A DNA stretch of 64,000 nucleotides from Streptomyces sp. NBC_00287 (GCF_036173105.1 NZ_CP108053.1:4836001-4900000), one strand, 5' to 3'. Counted from the first letter of the stretch, positions 1-8,533 are shown. The notes: generated by a model not told the origin, from the sequence alone. Translations and numbers: made by a program.

Positions 1-1
1 C

Positions 2-469
2 GTCCACAACCCTGTGCGTGCGCCTCTGGACGACGTCAGTCTCAACTACAACGGCAGCCAGCGGTCCGCCTCGCTCGATCCGTTGCCGCCGGTGGCGTAC
101 GAGAACCGGTACGGGAGCACCGACCAGGTCAAGGGGATGCGGTTCGGGGGGTCCTACTACCTGGTCGTGCACCTGGGCGCGCAGGTGGCTGAGCGGTTCG
201 GGGACGGGCCGTTCGTTTTGACGCTGCGGGTGCGGGTCGACGGCTCGAAGGGGGGCGGTCCGGTTTATGAGGGGCGGTTCCGGCCGCAGGATGTGTTCGC
301 GTCGCCTGTGGGGGTGGGGGAGCCCGGTGTGGTGCCTTCCGGGGGCGGGGGCGCGGGGGACGACGACGCCTTGATGACGGTGGTCGCGGTGAGCGGCATC
401 GGGGGTGGGACGGTGATTCTGGCCGTGCTCGGGGTGTGGACGGGCCTGGGGCGGCGGAGGGCGTCCTAG
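2..469 (+). CDS. C-terminal part of an unknown membrane-anchored protein
   Basis: The reading frame enters from the left edge and stops at TAG 467-469, so only the last ~155 residues are visible. The visible part is a beta-rich extracellular-looking stretch (for example GGSYYLVVHLG and FVLTLRVRVDG), a Gly/Pro/Asp-rich linker, one hydrophobic segment near the end (about VVAVSGIGGGTVILAVLGVW) and a short basic tail GRRRAS. This is the topology of a secreted domain held by a C-terminal membrane helix. It converges on the kinase gene downstream. I do not recognise the family; the missing N-terminal part would be needed to name it. Confidence 0.6.
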   Translation, partial: VHNPVRAPLDDVSLNYNGSQRSASLDPLPPVAYENRYGSTDQVKGMRFGGSYYLVVHLGAQVAERFGDGPFVLTLRVRVDGSKGGGPVYEGRFRPQDVFASPVGVGEPGVVPSGGGGAGDDDALMTVVAVSGIGGGTVILAVLGVWTGLGRRRAS

Positions 470-554
470 CGTCCTGGCGTCGGGCCGGGGGCGCCCTCGG
501 GTCCTGGCGTCCGAGCGTCCGAGCGTCCGGTGGAGGGCGTCCTGGCGTCCGCGT

Positions 555-1853
555 TCAGATACGGGCCAGGGCCCAGAATCCCGTGGCGTAGCAGGCCAGG
601 GCGAACAGCAGCAGGGGGATCGCGACCTTCGCGGGCGGTCCGGGGCGGCGGGCGGCCATACGGGCGGCTCGGCGGCGGGCGGTGCGGTGGCCTGTCGTCG
701 GAGTGGGAACCTCCGGGACCTGAGCGGTGTACGAAGCAGTAGAGGCAGTTTCGGAACTCCGGTGCGGAACCGGGGTGGGGGGCTGCGTGGGGTACTGCGG
801 GACGTACGAACGGGGGCTGGACAGGACATGGGTGGGGCCGTACGGGGATTGCTCCTGTTCCTGGAGCTGATGCTGGGGTGGTGCCTGAGGTGGCGGCAGG
901 GGGAAGCTGCCGGTGTCCGACATGCTGGGCATGGGTTTCGGCGGGGTGGCGGGTTCCACTCCCGGCGCCTGCTTGAGCGGCCCATGGGGCCCGAACCCCT
1001 CCGGCAGCGGCCCGACTTGGTCGAAGATCTCGATGACATCATCGTCAGGGCTCGGCTGCGGCAGGAGCTCGGCCGCCGAGGCGAGCGCCTTGCGGGCCCC
1101 GGTCGCCGTGCGGAACCGCGACTCGGGATCCGGCTGCAGCAGCGTCGCCACGACCTGCCACAGCGGCTCGGGAATCCCCTTGGGCGCCCCCGGCGTGCCA
1201 TGCGCCGCGAAATACTCGATGAGCGCCTTGGCATCCGGCTTGGCGCCCTCCAGCAGATACAGCGCCACCAGACCTACGGCGAACAGGTCCGCAGGGAAGT
1301 CCGGTTCCGCGCCCAGCAGTTGCTCGGGCGCGAGGTAACCAGGCGTTCCCACCACGAGGTTGGTCTCGGTCAGCCGTGGTTCGCCCAGCCGCATCGCGAT
1401 GCCGAAGTCGGAAAGACGCAGCCGCGGCCGACCCGTGCCGGTGGCTTCCAGCAGCACATTGGCAGGCTTGATGTCGCGGTGCACGACGTCCTCCGCATGC
1501 ACCGCGGCGAGCCCCGACAGGAGTTGGTCGAGCAGGGTGCAGACGAAGGGCGGCGGCAGGGGGCCGTAGTCGCCGACCAGATGGACCAGCGAACCGCCGG
1601 CGACCAGGTCCATGGTGAACAGGACCTTGTCGTCGTCGGCGGCCCAACTGGCGGGGGCGAGCACATGGGGGTGGTCGATCCGGAGAGCCTGCTCGCGCAC
1701 GAAACGCAGCAAGGAGTGCGCGTCGCTCTGCTGGAGCACCTTGGCGGCCACATACCGGCGGCGGCGGTGATCCCAGGCGCGCCATACGGCGCCCACCCCT
1801 CCGCGTCCGATCGGGTCGACCAGTTCGTACCGCCCGGCGAAGACCTCACCCAT
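555..1853 (-). CDS. Membrane-anchored Ser/Thr protein kinase (Hanks type)
   Basis: 432 residues. The kinase domain fills about residues 9-265: glycine loop GRGGVGAV (16-23), ATP-binding Lys38 in VAAKV, catalytic loop HRDIKPAN with Asp127, DFG, and an APE-type motif in GYLAPEQL. All catalytic residues are intact, so an active kinase is expected. A long Pro/Gln-rich linker follows and the protein ends in one hydrophobic helix (VAIPLLLFALACYATGFWAL) with almost nothing outside, so it probably senses from the cytoplasmic side or through partners. There are no PASTA domains, unlike PknB at 10,401. It faces the neighbouring gene tail to tail. The substrate is unknown. Confidence 0.9.
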   Translation of the reverse strand: MGEVFAGRYELVDPIGRGGVGAVWRAWDHRRRRYVAAKVLQQSDAHSLLRFVREQALRIDHPHVLAPASWAADDDKVLFTMDLVAGGSLVHLVGDYGPLPPPFVCTLLDQLLSGLAAVHAEDVVHRDIKPANVLLEATGTGRPRLRLSDFGIAMRLGEPRLTETNLVVGTPGYLAPEQLLGAEPDFPADLFAVGLVALYLLEGAKPDAKALIEYFAAHGTPGAPKGIPEPLWQVVATLLQPDPESRFRTATGARKALASAAELLPQPSPDDDVIEIFDQVGPLPEGFGPHGPLKQAPGVEPATPPKPMPSMSDTGSFPLPPPQAPPQHQLQEQEQSPYGPTHVLSSPRSYVPQYPTQPPTPVPHRSSETASTASYTAQVPEVPTPTTGHRTARRRAARMAARRPGPPAKVAIPLLLFALACYATGFWALARI

Positions 1854-2061
1854 GGCTGTGCGTCGCTCCTCCCCCTCCGCTTACCCCCCTTGCTTCCCCC
1901 TCGACGAGCGATACGACTCCCCCTCACGCCGTGAGATACCGCGCGCTGCGATTCCCTTCAGCCCTGAGGCGGGACCCCTCCCGCCGTAAGACGCGAACCC
2001 CCTCGCGTCTTACCTCCGCCTCCCCCTCCGCCGAACCCCCTCCGGCGACCGGGACGCGGGG

Positions 2062-2610
2062 TCAGCTCTGGTGGGACTGGTAGTGCGCGACCGCGTCGGA
2101 GGTGCGGCCCGCGCCGTACACCCGCAGGAACTCCGCGAGCTCCGGGTGCGTCGGGGCGAGAGTGTCGGCGGCATCGATGATGTCGCCGGCGGCGGCGACC
2201 GAGCGCAGCAGCGACTGGATCTCGCGGACCACCCGCTTGACCGTGGGCGCCCCCGAACTGTTCGTCGACTGTGCGGTGTTGCTGAGCACCGAGCCCCCCT
2301 GCGACTTCTTGATCTCGTCCATGCGCTCGGTGGCCTCGGCCGCACTCACACTGCCGTCCGCGACCTGCCCCGCCAGGTCCTGCAGCAGCTGCACCCGCTG
2401 CACCACGGCCGGATTGCCGATCTTCGCCCGCTGACCGCTCATCAGCTGCGACAGCATCGGTGCGGACAGTCCCAGTACCCCCGCCAGACGAGCCTGGTTC
2501 AGACCAAGATCGTCTATAAGCTTACGGAAGAGCGCCCCCAGCGGCTCCCCGTACCAGTTCCGCTGCAGTTCCCGCGCTCTCGCGGTCGCTTCCTGCTGTG
2601 CGGCGTCCAT
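2062..2610 (-). CDS. XRE-family helix-turn-helix DNA-binding protein
   Basis: 182 residues. The helix-turn-helix lies at about residues 35-62 (LGLNQARLAGVLGLSAPMLSQLMSGQR), a typical Cro/C1-type fold. The C-terminal half is acidic and helical and has no recognisable enzyme domain; it may serve in oligomerisation. The start is ATG 2610 (MDAAQQEATARAR). It lies upstream of the kinase gene in the same direction with about 210 bases between them. Target genes cannot be read from the sequence. Confidence 0.88.
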   Translation of the reverse strand: MDAAQQEATARARELQRNWYGEPLGALFRKLIDDLGLNQARLAGVLGLSAPMLSQLMSGQRAKIGNPAVVQRVQLLQDLAGQVADGSVSAAEATERMDEIKKSQGGSVLSNTAQSTNSSGAPTVKRVVREIQSLLRSVAAAGDIIDAADTLAPTHPELAEFLRVYGAGRTSDAVAHYQSHQS

Positions 2611-2793
2611 TGCGTCTCCCCATCGCTTCCCCAGAACCGCGGTTCGCTGTCGCGAACCACGCGGAGCATCTTACGGAGAGTGGTCGGCCATCGGGACCCC
2701 CAATCTTTTTGCGAGATACCCCGGGCGACCCGGTACTCTGGTTCGCGGCGCCCACCGGATGCGTGGTTCTTCCGGCTGGCCGTCACCCATCCC

Positions 2794-2866
2794 GGGGCCT
2801 TAGCTCAGTTGGTAGAGCGCTGTCTTTGCATGGCAGATGTCAGGGGTTCGACTCCCCTAGGCTCCA
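2794..2866 (+). tRNA. tRNA-Ala (anticodon TGC)
   Basis: A full cloverleaf can be folded by eye. The acceptor stem pairs GGGGCCT with AGGCTCC (one G-T wobble), the D arm is GCTC/GAGC, and the anticodon stem CTGTC/GGCAG carries loop TTTGCAT, so the anticodon is TGC. The variable loop is 5 nt and the T arm AGGGG/CCCCT has loop TTCGACT. Discriminator A is at 2866 and no CCA is encoded. Confidence 0.97.
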
Positions 2867-2872
2867 CAAGTA

Positions 2873-2913
2873 ACGCCCCTGACCTGCGGTAACGCGAGGT
2901 CAGGGGCGTTTTT
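2873..2913 (+). terminator. Intrinsic terminator after tRNA-Ala
   Basis: A perfect 13-base inverted repeat (ACGCCCCTGACCT at 2873-2885, AGGTCAGGGGCGT at 2897-2909) is followed by a run of T at 2909-2913. It starts 7 bases after the tRNA, so it should end that transcript. It may also act on the opposite strand for the gene at 3,027. Confidence 0.9.
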
Positions 2914-3026
2914 GTGCGCGGTGGCCGACATCTGGCGCCGGGTTTCACGTGAAACAGCCCCGCGGGGCGGGAAACCCCCGACAGGTCTCCCGCCCCACGG
3001 GGCGCTGTGCTCAGAACGCCGTCAGC

Positions 3027-3725
3027 TCACGGGCGTTCCTCGCGATTCGCGGCCTCCTCGGCCTCCTTCGCCTCGACCTCCGGGTCGAGGACCGAGGGGG
3101 CACTGCCGTCCACCGAGGTGAGGTGGCCCGATTCAGGGACATCGGTCGCGGCCGGGGGCTCGACCAGCCAGTCCGGGTTGGCCTGCTTGTCCCACCACTT
3201 CCAGGCGGCGAAAGCAGCGCCCGCCAGCGCACCCGCGACCAGCAGCGCCTTCGCCAGCCGGCCGGCCCGTGCCCGGCGATCGTGCTTGCGGGCCAGCTTC
3301 TGGATCTCCTCCGGCGAGACCTGACCGCGCAACGCGGCCAACGCGGCCACACTGCGCGCCGCAGCCTCGTCCTTCATGGGCCCGGCCACCGCCACCGCAT
3401 GCTCCAGCCTCGGCCGCGAATAGTCGGCCGCCTGCCGGGCAGCGATACGGGTGCGCAGAGCGGCCTCATGAGCGGCATGGTCGACCTTCGGCGGCACATG
3501 GGTGCGGGCCTGCTCCAGGCGCGGCACGACGTGGGCGTCGTACTGCACACGGGCCTGCTCAGCGGCCTGGGACACCTTCGGCGCGAGCCGTACGCGTGCC
3601 TCGTGTGCATAGTGCGTGGCCGAGTCCTTGGCTGTGCCGGCGTAGGGCGCCACCACTTCCGCGGCGTGCCGCACGCTGTCCTTCGCCGAGCCGGCTGCGG
3701 CGCGCACGCTGTCTTTGCGGGTCAC
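3027..3725 (-). CDS. DUF5324 family membrane protein
   Basis: 232 residues. The first ~150 residues are an Ala-rich, strongly charged helical region built from repeats such as AKDSVRHAAE and AKDSATHYAHE, looking like coiled coil or amphipathic helix. A hydrophobic helix follows (AKALLVAGALAGAAFAAWKWW, about 160-180), then an acidic tail. The pattern matches the small actinomycete family DUF5324, which has no known function and sits next to the cyclophilin gene in Streptomyces. The start is ATG 3725 after a clear GAGGAGGAA. It lies head to head with the cyclophilin gene. Confidence 0.8.
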   Translation of the reverse strand: MTRKDSVRAAAGSAKDSVRHAAEVVAPYAGTAKDSATHYAHEARVRLAPKVSQAAEQARVQYDAHVVPRLEQARTHVPPKVDHAAHEAALRTRIAARQAADYSRPRLEHAVAVAGPMKDEAAARSVAALAALRGQVSPEEIQKLARKHDRRARAGRLAKALLVAGALAGAAFAAWKWWDKQANPDWLVEPPAATDVPESGHLTSVDGSAPSVLDPEVEAKEAEEAANREERP

Positions 3726-3816
3726 GGTTCCTCCTCCTCGGTGGCGTTACGTATTTCGACTTTCCACCCTTTTAGGGATCATGCCTGTCAATGAGCCCGG
3801 GAGCATGTGAGGGCGG

Positions 3817-3869
3817 GCATCCGGGTCACACGGCCGCATCCGGGTCACGCAGCGGCATCCAGGTCACAG
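3817..3869. repeat. Three copies of a 19-base tandem repeat
   Basis: The motif GCATCCGGGTCAC (third copy GCATCCAGGTCAC) starts at 3817, 3836 and 3855, exactly 19 bases apart, inside the divergent promoter region between the DUF5324 and cyclophilin genes. Function unknown; a repeated protein-binding site is possible but not shown. Confidence 0.6.
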
Positions 3870-4002
3870 AGATGAATACAGGGCAACAGGAGCTTGTCGT
3901 CGACAATGCCACGGATCGCCGATCCGCGCCCCCGGCCCGGGGCCACTCGACCGGATTTCTGCAAGGATCGAAGACTCACCAGAAGACCAAGGAAGGCACA
4001 TC

Positions 4003-4530
4003 GTGGCCGAGCAGCTCTACGCCACCCTCAAGACCAACCACGGCGACATCGAAGTGCGGCTGCTGCCGAACCACGCGCCCAAGACGGTGCGGAACTTCGT
4101 CGAACTCGCCAAGGGCGAGCGTGAGTGGACCAACCCCGCCACCGGCGAGCGGTCGACCGACCCCCTCTACGACGGCACGATCTTCCACCGGGTGATCAGC
4201 GGCTTCATGATCCAGGGCGGCGACCCGCTGGGCAACGGCATCGGCGGCCCCGGCTACCAGTTCGGGGACGAGTTCCACCCCGACCTGCGCTTCGACCGGC
4301 CGTACCTGCTGGCCATGGCCAACGCGGGCCCGGGCACCAACGGCTCGCAGTTCTTCATCACCGTCGCCCCGGCCGTGCACCTCAACCGCAAGCACACCAT
4401 CTTCGGCGAGGTCACCGACGCGGCCAGCCAGAAGGTCGTGGACGCCATCGCCACCACCCAGATCAACCCGCGCACCACCCGCCCGGTGAGCGACGTCGTC
4501 CTCGAGACCGTCGTGGTCGAGACCCGCTGA
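4003..4530 (+). CDS. Peptidyl-prolyl cis-trans isomerase, cyclophilin type
   Basis: 175 residues, the normal length for a single-domain cytoplasmic bacterial cyclophilin. Family motifs are clear: NFVELAKG, the FHRVISGFMIQGGDP strand with the catalytic Arg, LLAMANAGPGTNGSQFFIT, and the HTIFGEVT end motif. No signal peptide is visible. It catalyses isomerisation of Xaa-Pro bonds in protein folding. The start is GTG 4003, preceded by AAGGAAGG at about 3988-3995; no better start exists. It precedes the rhomboid gene, as in other Streptomyces. Confidence 0.95.
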   Translation: MAEQLYATLKTNHGDIEVRLLPNHAPKTVRNFVELAKGEREWTNPATGERSTDPLYDGTIFHRVISGFMIQGGDPLGNGIGGPGYQFGDEFHPDLRFDRPYLLAMANAGPGTNGSQFFITVAPAVHLNRKHTIFGEVTDAASQKVVDAIATTQINPRTTRPVSDVVLETVVVETR

Positions 4531-4572
4531 ACAGGTCCTGGCATGTCCGAAGGGAACCAGAAGGGAACCAAT

Positions 4573-4604
4573 CGCCCCGCTCATCCGTAAAAATGGGCGG
4601 GGCG
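4573..4604 (+). terminator. Stem-loop after the cyclophilin gene
   Basis: CGCCCCGCTCAT (4573-4584) pairs with ATGGGCGGGGCG (4593-4604) around an 8-base A-rich loop, with one G-T pair. It lies about 40 bases after the cyclophilin stop and 33 bases before the rhomboid start. No T run follows, so it could be a GC-rich terminator, or a partial terminator inside a two-gene transcript. Confidence 0.6.
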
Positions 4605-4637
4605 GGTGCATGCCGGGACGACGACTTAGGGGATCTC

Positions 4638-5525
4638 ATGGACCAGGCGCCAGACAGCGCGCACCAGGCCCAGGGCCTGCCCGGCTGCTACCGGCACCCG
4701 GACCGCGAGACCGGCGTCCGCTGCACGCGCTGCGAGCGCCCCATCTGCCCCGAGTGCATGGTGAGCGCCTCCGTCGGCTTCCAGTGCCCCGACTGCGTCC
4801 GCACCGGCTCCGGCACCGGACACTCGCCCACCGCGGCCCGTCCCCGCACGATCGCGGGCGGCACCCTCACCGCCGACCCGCACCTGATCACCAAGATCCT
4901 CATCGGCATCAACCTCGCGGTGTTCATCGCCGTACAGGCCAGCCAGTCGCTGCTGAACGACCTCGTCCTCCGCGGCGCCTGGCCCCCCGAGCCCTTCACC
5001 CCCACCCAGGGCGTCGCCGGCGGTGAGTGGTACCGCCTGGTCACCTCGATGTTCACGCACGAGGAGATCTGGCACATCGCCTTCAACATGCTCAGCCTTT
5101 GGTGGCTCGGCGGCCCTCTCGAAGCCGCCCTCGGCCGAGCCCGCTACCTGGCCCTCTACCTGGTCTCAGGCCTGGCAGGCAGCACCCTCGCCTACCTCCT
5201 GGCCTCCCCCACCACGGCCACCCTCGGCGCCTCCGGGGCCATCTTCGGCCTCTTCGGCGCCACCGCCGTCCTGATGCGCCGCCTCAACTACGACATGCGG
5301 CCCATCATCGCCCTGCTGGCGATCAACCTGATCTTCACCTTCAGCCCCGGCTTCAACATCTCCTGGCAGGCCCACATCGGCGGCCTGGTGGCAGGCGTGA
5401 TCATCGGCTACGGCATGGTCCACGCCCCGCGCGAGCGGCGGGCCCTGGTCCAGTACGGCACCTGCGCCCTGGTGCTGGCGGTGGTCGTCGGGCTCACCCT
5501 GCTGCGGACCGCCCAGCTCACCTGA
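4638..5525 (+). CDS. Rhomboid-family intramembrane serine protease with N-terminal zinc finger
   Basis: 295 residues. Residues 17-53 hold Cys/His pairs (CYRH, CTRC, CPEC, CPDC), a B-box-like zinc-binding module common in actinobacterial rhomboids. The membrane core follows, with six or more hydrophobic segments from residue 84. Catalytic Ser199 lies in GASGAIFG and its partner His246 in WQAHIGG; the HIAFNMLSLWWLG segment is also typical. It should cut membrane proteins within the bilayer; the substrate is unknown. The start is ATG 4638 after TTAGGGGATC. A longer upstream frame exists but runs through the cyclophilin gene and is not used. Confidence 0.93.
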   Translation: MDQAPDSAHQAQGLPGCYRHPDRETGVRCTRCERPICPECMVSASVGFQCPDCVRTGSGTGHSPTAARPRTIAGGTLTADPHLITKILIGINLAVFIAVQASQSLLNDLVLRGAWPPEPFTPTQGVAGGEWYRLVTSMFTHEEIWHIAFNMLSLWWLGGPLEAALGRARYLALYLVSGLAGSTLAYLLASPTTATLGASGAIFGLFGATAVLMRRLNYDMRPIIALLAINLIFTFSPGFNISWQAHIGGLVAGVIIGYGMVHAPRERRALVQYGTCALVLAVVVGLTLLRTAQLT

Positions 5526-5532
5526 GCTGTGC

Positions 5533-5755
5533 GTATCCACAGGTGAGCGACGCTGTTGTCCACAGCATGTGCCGGATCTTGTGCATACAGTGCGGGAACA
5601 GCTGTGCCCCCTGTCACCGACCAGCGTTTCCGCAGGTCAGACAGGGGGCGAACGCGTTTTCGATTGCCGGTACTTCCGTCACACCGGCGTCAACACCCGG
5701 CGGGTTATCCACAGATCGTCTTTCTTTTCCCCATGTGGAAAACCGCTGTGGATAA
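5533..5755. promoter_or_regulatory. Cluster of DnaA-box-like sequences
   Basis: Five 9-mers of the DnaA-box type lie in the 277-base gap between the rhomboid and crgA genes: GTATCCACA (5533-5541), TTGTCCACA (5556-5564), TTATCCACA (5705-5713), and on the other strand TTTTCCACA (5734-5742) and TTATCCACA (5747-5755). TTGTCCACA is the preferred Streptomyces form and TTATCCACA is the classic consensus. No dnaA or dnaN gene is in the window, so this is not oriC itself. It may titrate DnaA or let DnaA act on crgA. Confidence 0.65.
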
Positions 5756-5802
5756 CTCAGCGGATAGCCCTGGGCAGAGCTGAGTTCACCGGGAAGCGGC
5801 CG

Positions 5803-6057
5803 TTACTTCCACTGCGTGGAGACGCCGAATCCGGCGGCGATGAAGCCGAAGCCGACCACGATGTTCCAGTTGCCCAGCGCGTCGATGGGCAGCGAACCGT
5901 CGGTCACATAGAACACAACGATCCAGGCCAGTCCGATGACGAACATGGCCAGCATCACGGGTGCCACCCAGCCACGGCTGGTCAGCTTGATGGCGGTCGC
6001 CTGCTTCGCCGGCGGCGGCGTGTAGTCGGCCTTCTTGCGGATACGTGACTTCGGCAC
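5803..6057 (-). CDS. crgA: Cell division regulator CrgA
   Basis: 84 residues, exactly the size usual for Streptomyces CrgA. A basic N-terminus (VPKSRIRKKADYTPPP) is followed by two membrane helices (about VAPVMLAMFVIGLAWIVVFYV and IVVGFGFIAAGFGV) joined by the conserved loop TDGSLPIDALGNWN. CrgA sits in the membrane at division sites, inhibits FtsZ ring assembly and coordinates growth with sporulation septation. The start is GTG 6057 with AGGAGAGA just upstream. The gene faces the DUF881 gene across a short divergent promoter region. A DnaA-box cluster lies just beyond its 3' end. Confidence 0.96.
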   Translation of the reverse strand: MPKSRIRKKADYTPPPAKQATAIKLTSRGWVAPVMLAMFVIGLAWIVVFYVTDGSLPIDALGNWNIVVGFGFIAAGFGVSTQWK

Positions 6058-6197
6058 GAGGGTCTCTCCTGTCGATGCGCTGCGTGGCCGCGCAGGGAAT
6101 GTGGCTGGCTCGGGGCAGCGTACAAGGGGACACTGAGTGCTCCCCCGGGCGTCCGTTAGCGTAGTGCTTCCGTGGCGCCGAAGGAGATAAGGGTACG

Positions 6198-6977
6198 TTG
6201 AGCAATTCTGCCGACTTCCCCCCACCGGGATCCAGTCCTGCCCGCGGGCGCCGTCTGCGGCCCGTGCGGGTGCTCACCGCCGCCGTCTTCGCTCTCGCGG
6301 GCCTCATTTTCTTCACGAGTTTCAATACGGCCAAGGGCACCAATATCCGCACGGACGCCTCCTTGCTGAAGCTTTCGGACCTGATCCATGAGCGCAGCCT
6401 GAACAACGGCGAGCTCGACGAGTCCAACGCGGCCCTGCGCGAGGACGTGGAGACCCTCGCGGAGCGGGACGACGGCAGCACCAAGGCCGAGGACGAGAAG
6501 CTCGCGGGTCTGGAGAAGAGCGCGGGCACGCAGAAGCTGACCGGTGAGGCGCTCACCGTGACCCTGAACGACGCCCCGCCGGACGCCACCGCGAAGCTCC
6601 CCGGCTATCCCGAGCCGCAGCCCGACTACCTGGTCATCCACCAGCAGGACCTCCAGGCCGTGGTGAACGCGCTCTGGGAGGGCGGCGCCAAGGGCATCAA
6701 GGTCATGGACCAGCGGCTGATCTCCACCAGCGCCGTGCGCTGCGTCGGCAACACCCTGATCCTCCAGGGCCGCGTCTACTCACCGCCGTACAAGATCACG
6801 GCGATCGGGGAGCCGGAGAAGCTGCAGAAGGCGCTTGCGGAGAGTCCGGCGATCCAGAACTACATGGTCTACGTCAATGTGTACGGCCTGGGCTGGAAAG
6901 TCACCGAGGACGGGACGGTGACTCTTCCCGGTTACTCGGGCACAGTGGATCTGCAGTACGCCCAGCCCGTGGAGTGA
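6198..6977 (+). CDS. DUF881 family membrane-anchored protein
   Basis: 259 residues. A basic cytoplasmic stretch is followed by one membrane helix (VLTAAVFALAGLIFFTSF, about 26-43), a coiled-coil-like region (LHERSLNNGELDESNAALREDVETLAE) and the DUF881 domain (about 115-255, including NALWEGGAKGIKVMDQRL and YVNVYGLGWKV). DUF881 proteins are common next to crgA and division genes in Gram-positive bacteria; their role is not established. The start is TTG 6198, supported by AAGGAGATA at 6181-6189. A sortase gene follows after a 15-base gap. Confidence 0.88.
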   Translation: MSNSADFPPPGSSPARGRRLRPVRVLTAAVFALAGLIFFTSFNTAKGTNIRTDASLLKLSDLIHERSLNNGELDESNAALREDVETLAERDDGSTKAEDEKLAGLEKSAGTQKLTGEALTVTLNDAPPDATAKLPGYPEPQPDYLVIHQQDLQAVVNALWEGGAKGIKVMDQRLISTSAVRCVGNTLILQGRVYSPPYKITAIGEPEKLQKALAESPAIQNYMVYVNVYGLGWKVTEDGTVTLPGYSGTVDLQYAQPVE

Positions 6978-6992
6978 GACCGGGAGCGGCCG

Positions 6993-7682
6993 GTGCGCGT
7001 TGTCGTCAGGACCGTCAGCGAGCTGTGTATCACCGTAGGCGCCGTGATCGTCCTGTTTGTCGTCTATGTGCTGTTCTGGACGGGCGTGAAGGCCGACCAC
7101 GTCATGGACGACCAGATCGACCAGCTCGAGGAGCAGTGGGCGCAGGGGAGTGTGCGGCCGACTCCCGCGGCCGGTGCCTCCGCGAGCGCTCCGCCGTCGC
7201 CGGCGCCGTACCGGAGTGGCAAGCCTTTCGCGATCATGTACATCCCGCGTCTTGGTTTCACGTGGAACAAGCCGGTGCTGGAGGGCACGGAGACCGGCAC
7301 TCTCAAGAAGGGCCTCGGGCACTATGCGCGGACCGCGCGGCTCGGACAGAAGGGCAACTTCTCGGTTGCGGGCCATCGGCGGACGTACGGCGATCCCTTC
7401 AAGGACTTTCCCAGGCTGCGTGCCGGGGACGCGGTCGTGCTGACGGACGGGACGACCTGGTTCACGTATCGCATCGACGAAGGTCCTTACAAAACCGTGC
7501 CCACGGACATTGAGGTGATCGATCCTGTGCCACGTAAGTCGGGGTACACGCGCGAGGGCCGCTATCTCACGCTCACCACGTGCGATCCGGAGTGGGGTCA
7601 CAGCCACCGGCTGATCGTCTGGGCGCACCTGGACGCCACACAGCCTGTGGAGGCCGGGAAACCAGCGGCCCTGCGCCGTTAG
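6993..7682 (+). CDS. Class E sortase (first of three)
   Basis: 229 residues. An N-terminal membrane helix (about 11-30) is followed by a Pro/Ala/Ser linker and a sortase domain. The catalytic set is complete: His128 in VAGHRRT, Cys197 in TLTTCDPE and Arg206 in HSHRLIVWA. Class E sortases join surface proteins (LAXTG-type signals) to the peptidoglycan of actinomycetes, for example chaplins in Streptomyces. The start is GTG 6993, 15 bases after the DUF881 stop, after GGGAGCGG. Two more sortases lie 1-2 kb downstream; this one is the shortest and most different. Confidence 0.9.
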   Translation: MRVVVRTVSELCITVGAVIVLFVVYVLFWTGVKADHVMDDQIDQLEEQWAQGSVRPTPAAGASASAPPSPAPYRSGKPFAIMYIPRLGFTWNKPVLEGTETGTLKKGLGHYARTARLGQKGNFSVAGHRRTYGDPFKDFPRLRAGDAVVLTDGTTWFTYRIDEGPYKTVPTDIEVIDPVPRKSGYTREGRYLTLTTCDPEWGHSHRLIVWAHLDATQPVEAGKPAALRR

Positions 7683-7736
7683 TCTGGTGGGCGGTACGGC
7701 GTGAGTCTGGTGCCGTGGCGCTACGGAAGGGACGGC

Positions 7737-7898
7737 ATGTACGGCTGGATCTGGCGGCATCTGCCGGGAAACGCGTGGGCGAAGGCCCTGCTGTCACTGG
7801 TGTTGGTCGTGGCCGTGGTGTACGTCCTGTTCCAGTACGTCTTCCCGTGGGCCGAGCCGCTGCTTCCCTTCAATGATGTGACGGTGGACAACCAGTGA
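7737..7898 (+). CDS. Small single-pass membrane protein, unknown
   Basis: 53 residues (MYGWIWRHLPGNAWAK then a hydrophobic helix LLSLVLVVAVVYVLFQYVF and a short polar tail ending VDNQ). ATG 7737 is chosen because GGAAGGGA sits 5-12 bases upstream; GTG 7701 in the same frame would give 65 residues. Its stop overlaps the start of the amidotransferase gene, so the two are translationally coupled. Small proteins of this type are found at this place in other Streptomyces. Function unknown. Confidence 0.8.
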   Translation: MYGWIWRHLPGNAWAKALLSLVLVVAVVYVLFQYVFPWAEPLLPFNDVTVDNQ

Positions 7899-8533
7899 GC
7901 GCGCGCATTCTTGTCGTCGACAACTACGACAGCTTCGTCTTCAACCTGGTCCAGTACCTGTACCAGCTGGGCGCCGAGTGCGAGGTCCTGCGCAACGACG
8001 AGGTCTCCACGGCCCACGCCCAGGACGGCTTCGACGGCGTCCTGTTGTCGCCGGGTCCCGGTACGCCGGAGGAGGCGGGCGTCTGCGTCGAGATGGTCCG
8101 CCACTGCGCGGCCACCGGTGTCCCCGTCTTCGGGGTCTGCCTGGGGATGCAGTCGATGCAGGTGGCGTACGGCGGTGTCGTGGACCGGGCGCCGGAGCTG
8201 CTGCACGGGAAGACCTCGCCGGTCGAGCACGAGGGCAAGGGTGTCTTCGCGGGCCTGCCCTCCCCCTTCACGGCCACGCGCTACCACTCCCTGGCCGCCG
8301 AGCCGGCCACGGTGCCGGCCGCGCTGGAGGTCACGGCGCGGACGCACGACGGCATCATCATGGGGCTGCGGCACCGTGAACTCCCGGTCGAGGGTGTGCA
8401 GTTCCACCCCGAGTCGGTGCTGACCGAGCACGGTCACCGGATGCTGGCGAACTGGCTGGTGGAGTGCGGTGACCAGGGTGCCGTGGCGAGGTCGGCGGGG
8501 CTCGCCCCGGTGGTGGGCAGGGCCACGGCGTGA
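7895..8533 (+). CDS. pabA: Glutamine amidotransferase, PabA/TrpG type
   Basis: 212 residues of a class I glutamine amidotransferase: VDNYDSFVFNLVQYL at the start, LSPGPGTP oxyanion loop, nucleophile Cys82 in FGVCLGMQS, and His171/Glu173 in FHPES. It releases ammonia from glutamine for a chorismate-using partner, making 4-amino-4-deoxychorismate (folate) or anthranilate. The length and sequence fit PabA, but TrpG cannot be excluded because no PabB or TrpE partner lies beside it. GTG 7895 overlaps the previous stop and its own stop overlaps the next sortase start, so it is part of the sortase operon. Confidence 0.88.
   Translation: MSARILVVDNYDSFVFNLVQYLYQLGAECEVLRNDEVSTAHAQDGFDGVLLSPGPGTPEEAGVCVEMVRHCAATGVPVFGVCLGMQSMQVAYGGVVDRAPELLHGKTSPVEHEGKGVFAGLPSPFTATRYHSLAAEPATVPAALEVTARTHDGIIMGLRHRELPVEGVQFHPESVLTEHGHRMLANWLVECGDQGAVARSAGLAPVVGRATA

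Noticed and set aside
5533..5755. Replication origin
   Set aside because: DnaA boxes are present, but no dnaA or dnaN gene flanks the region and there are too few boxes for a Streptomyces oriC.
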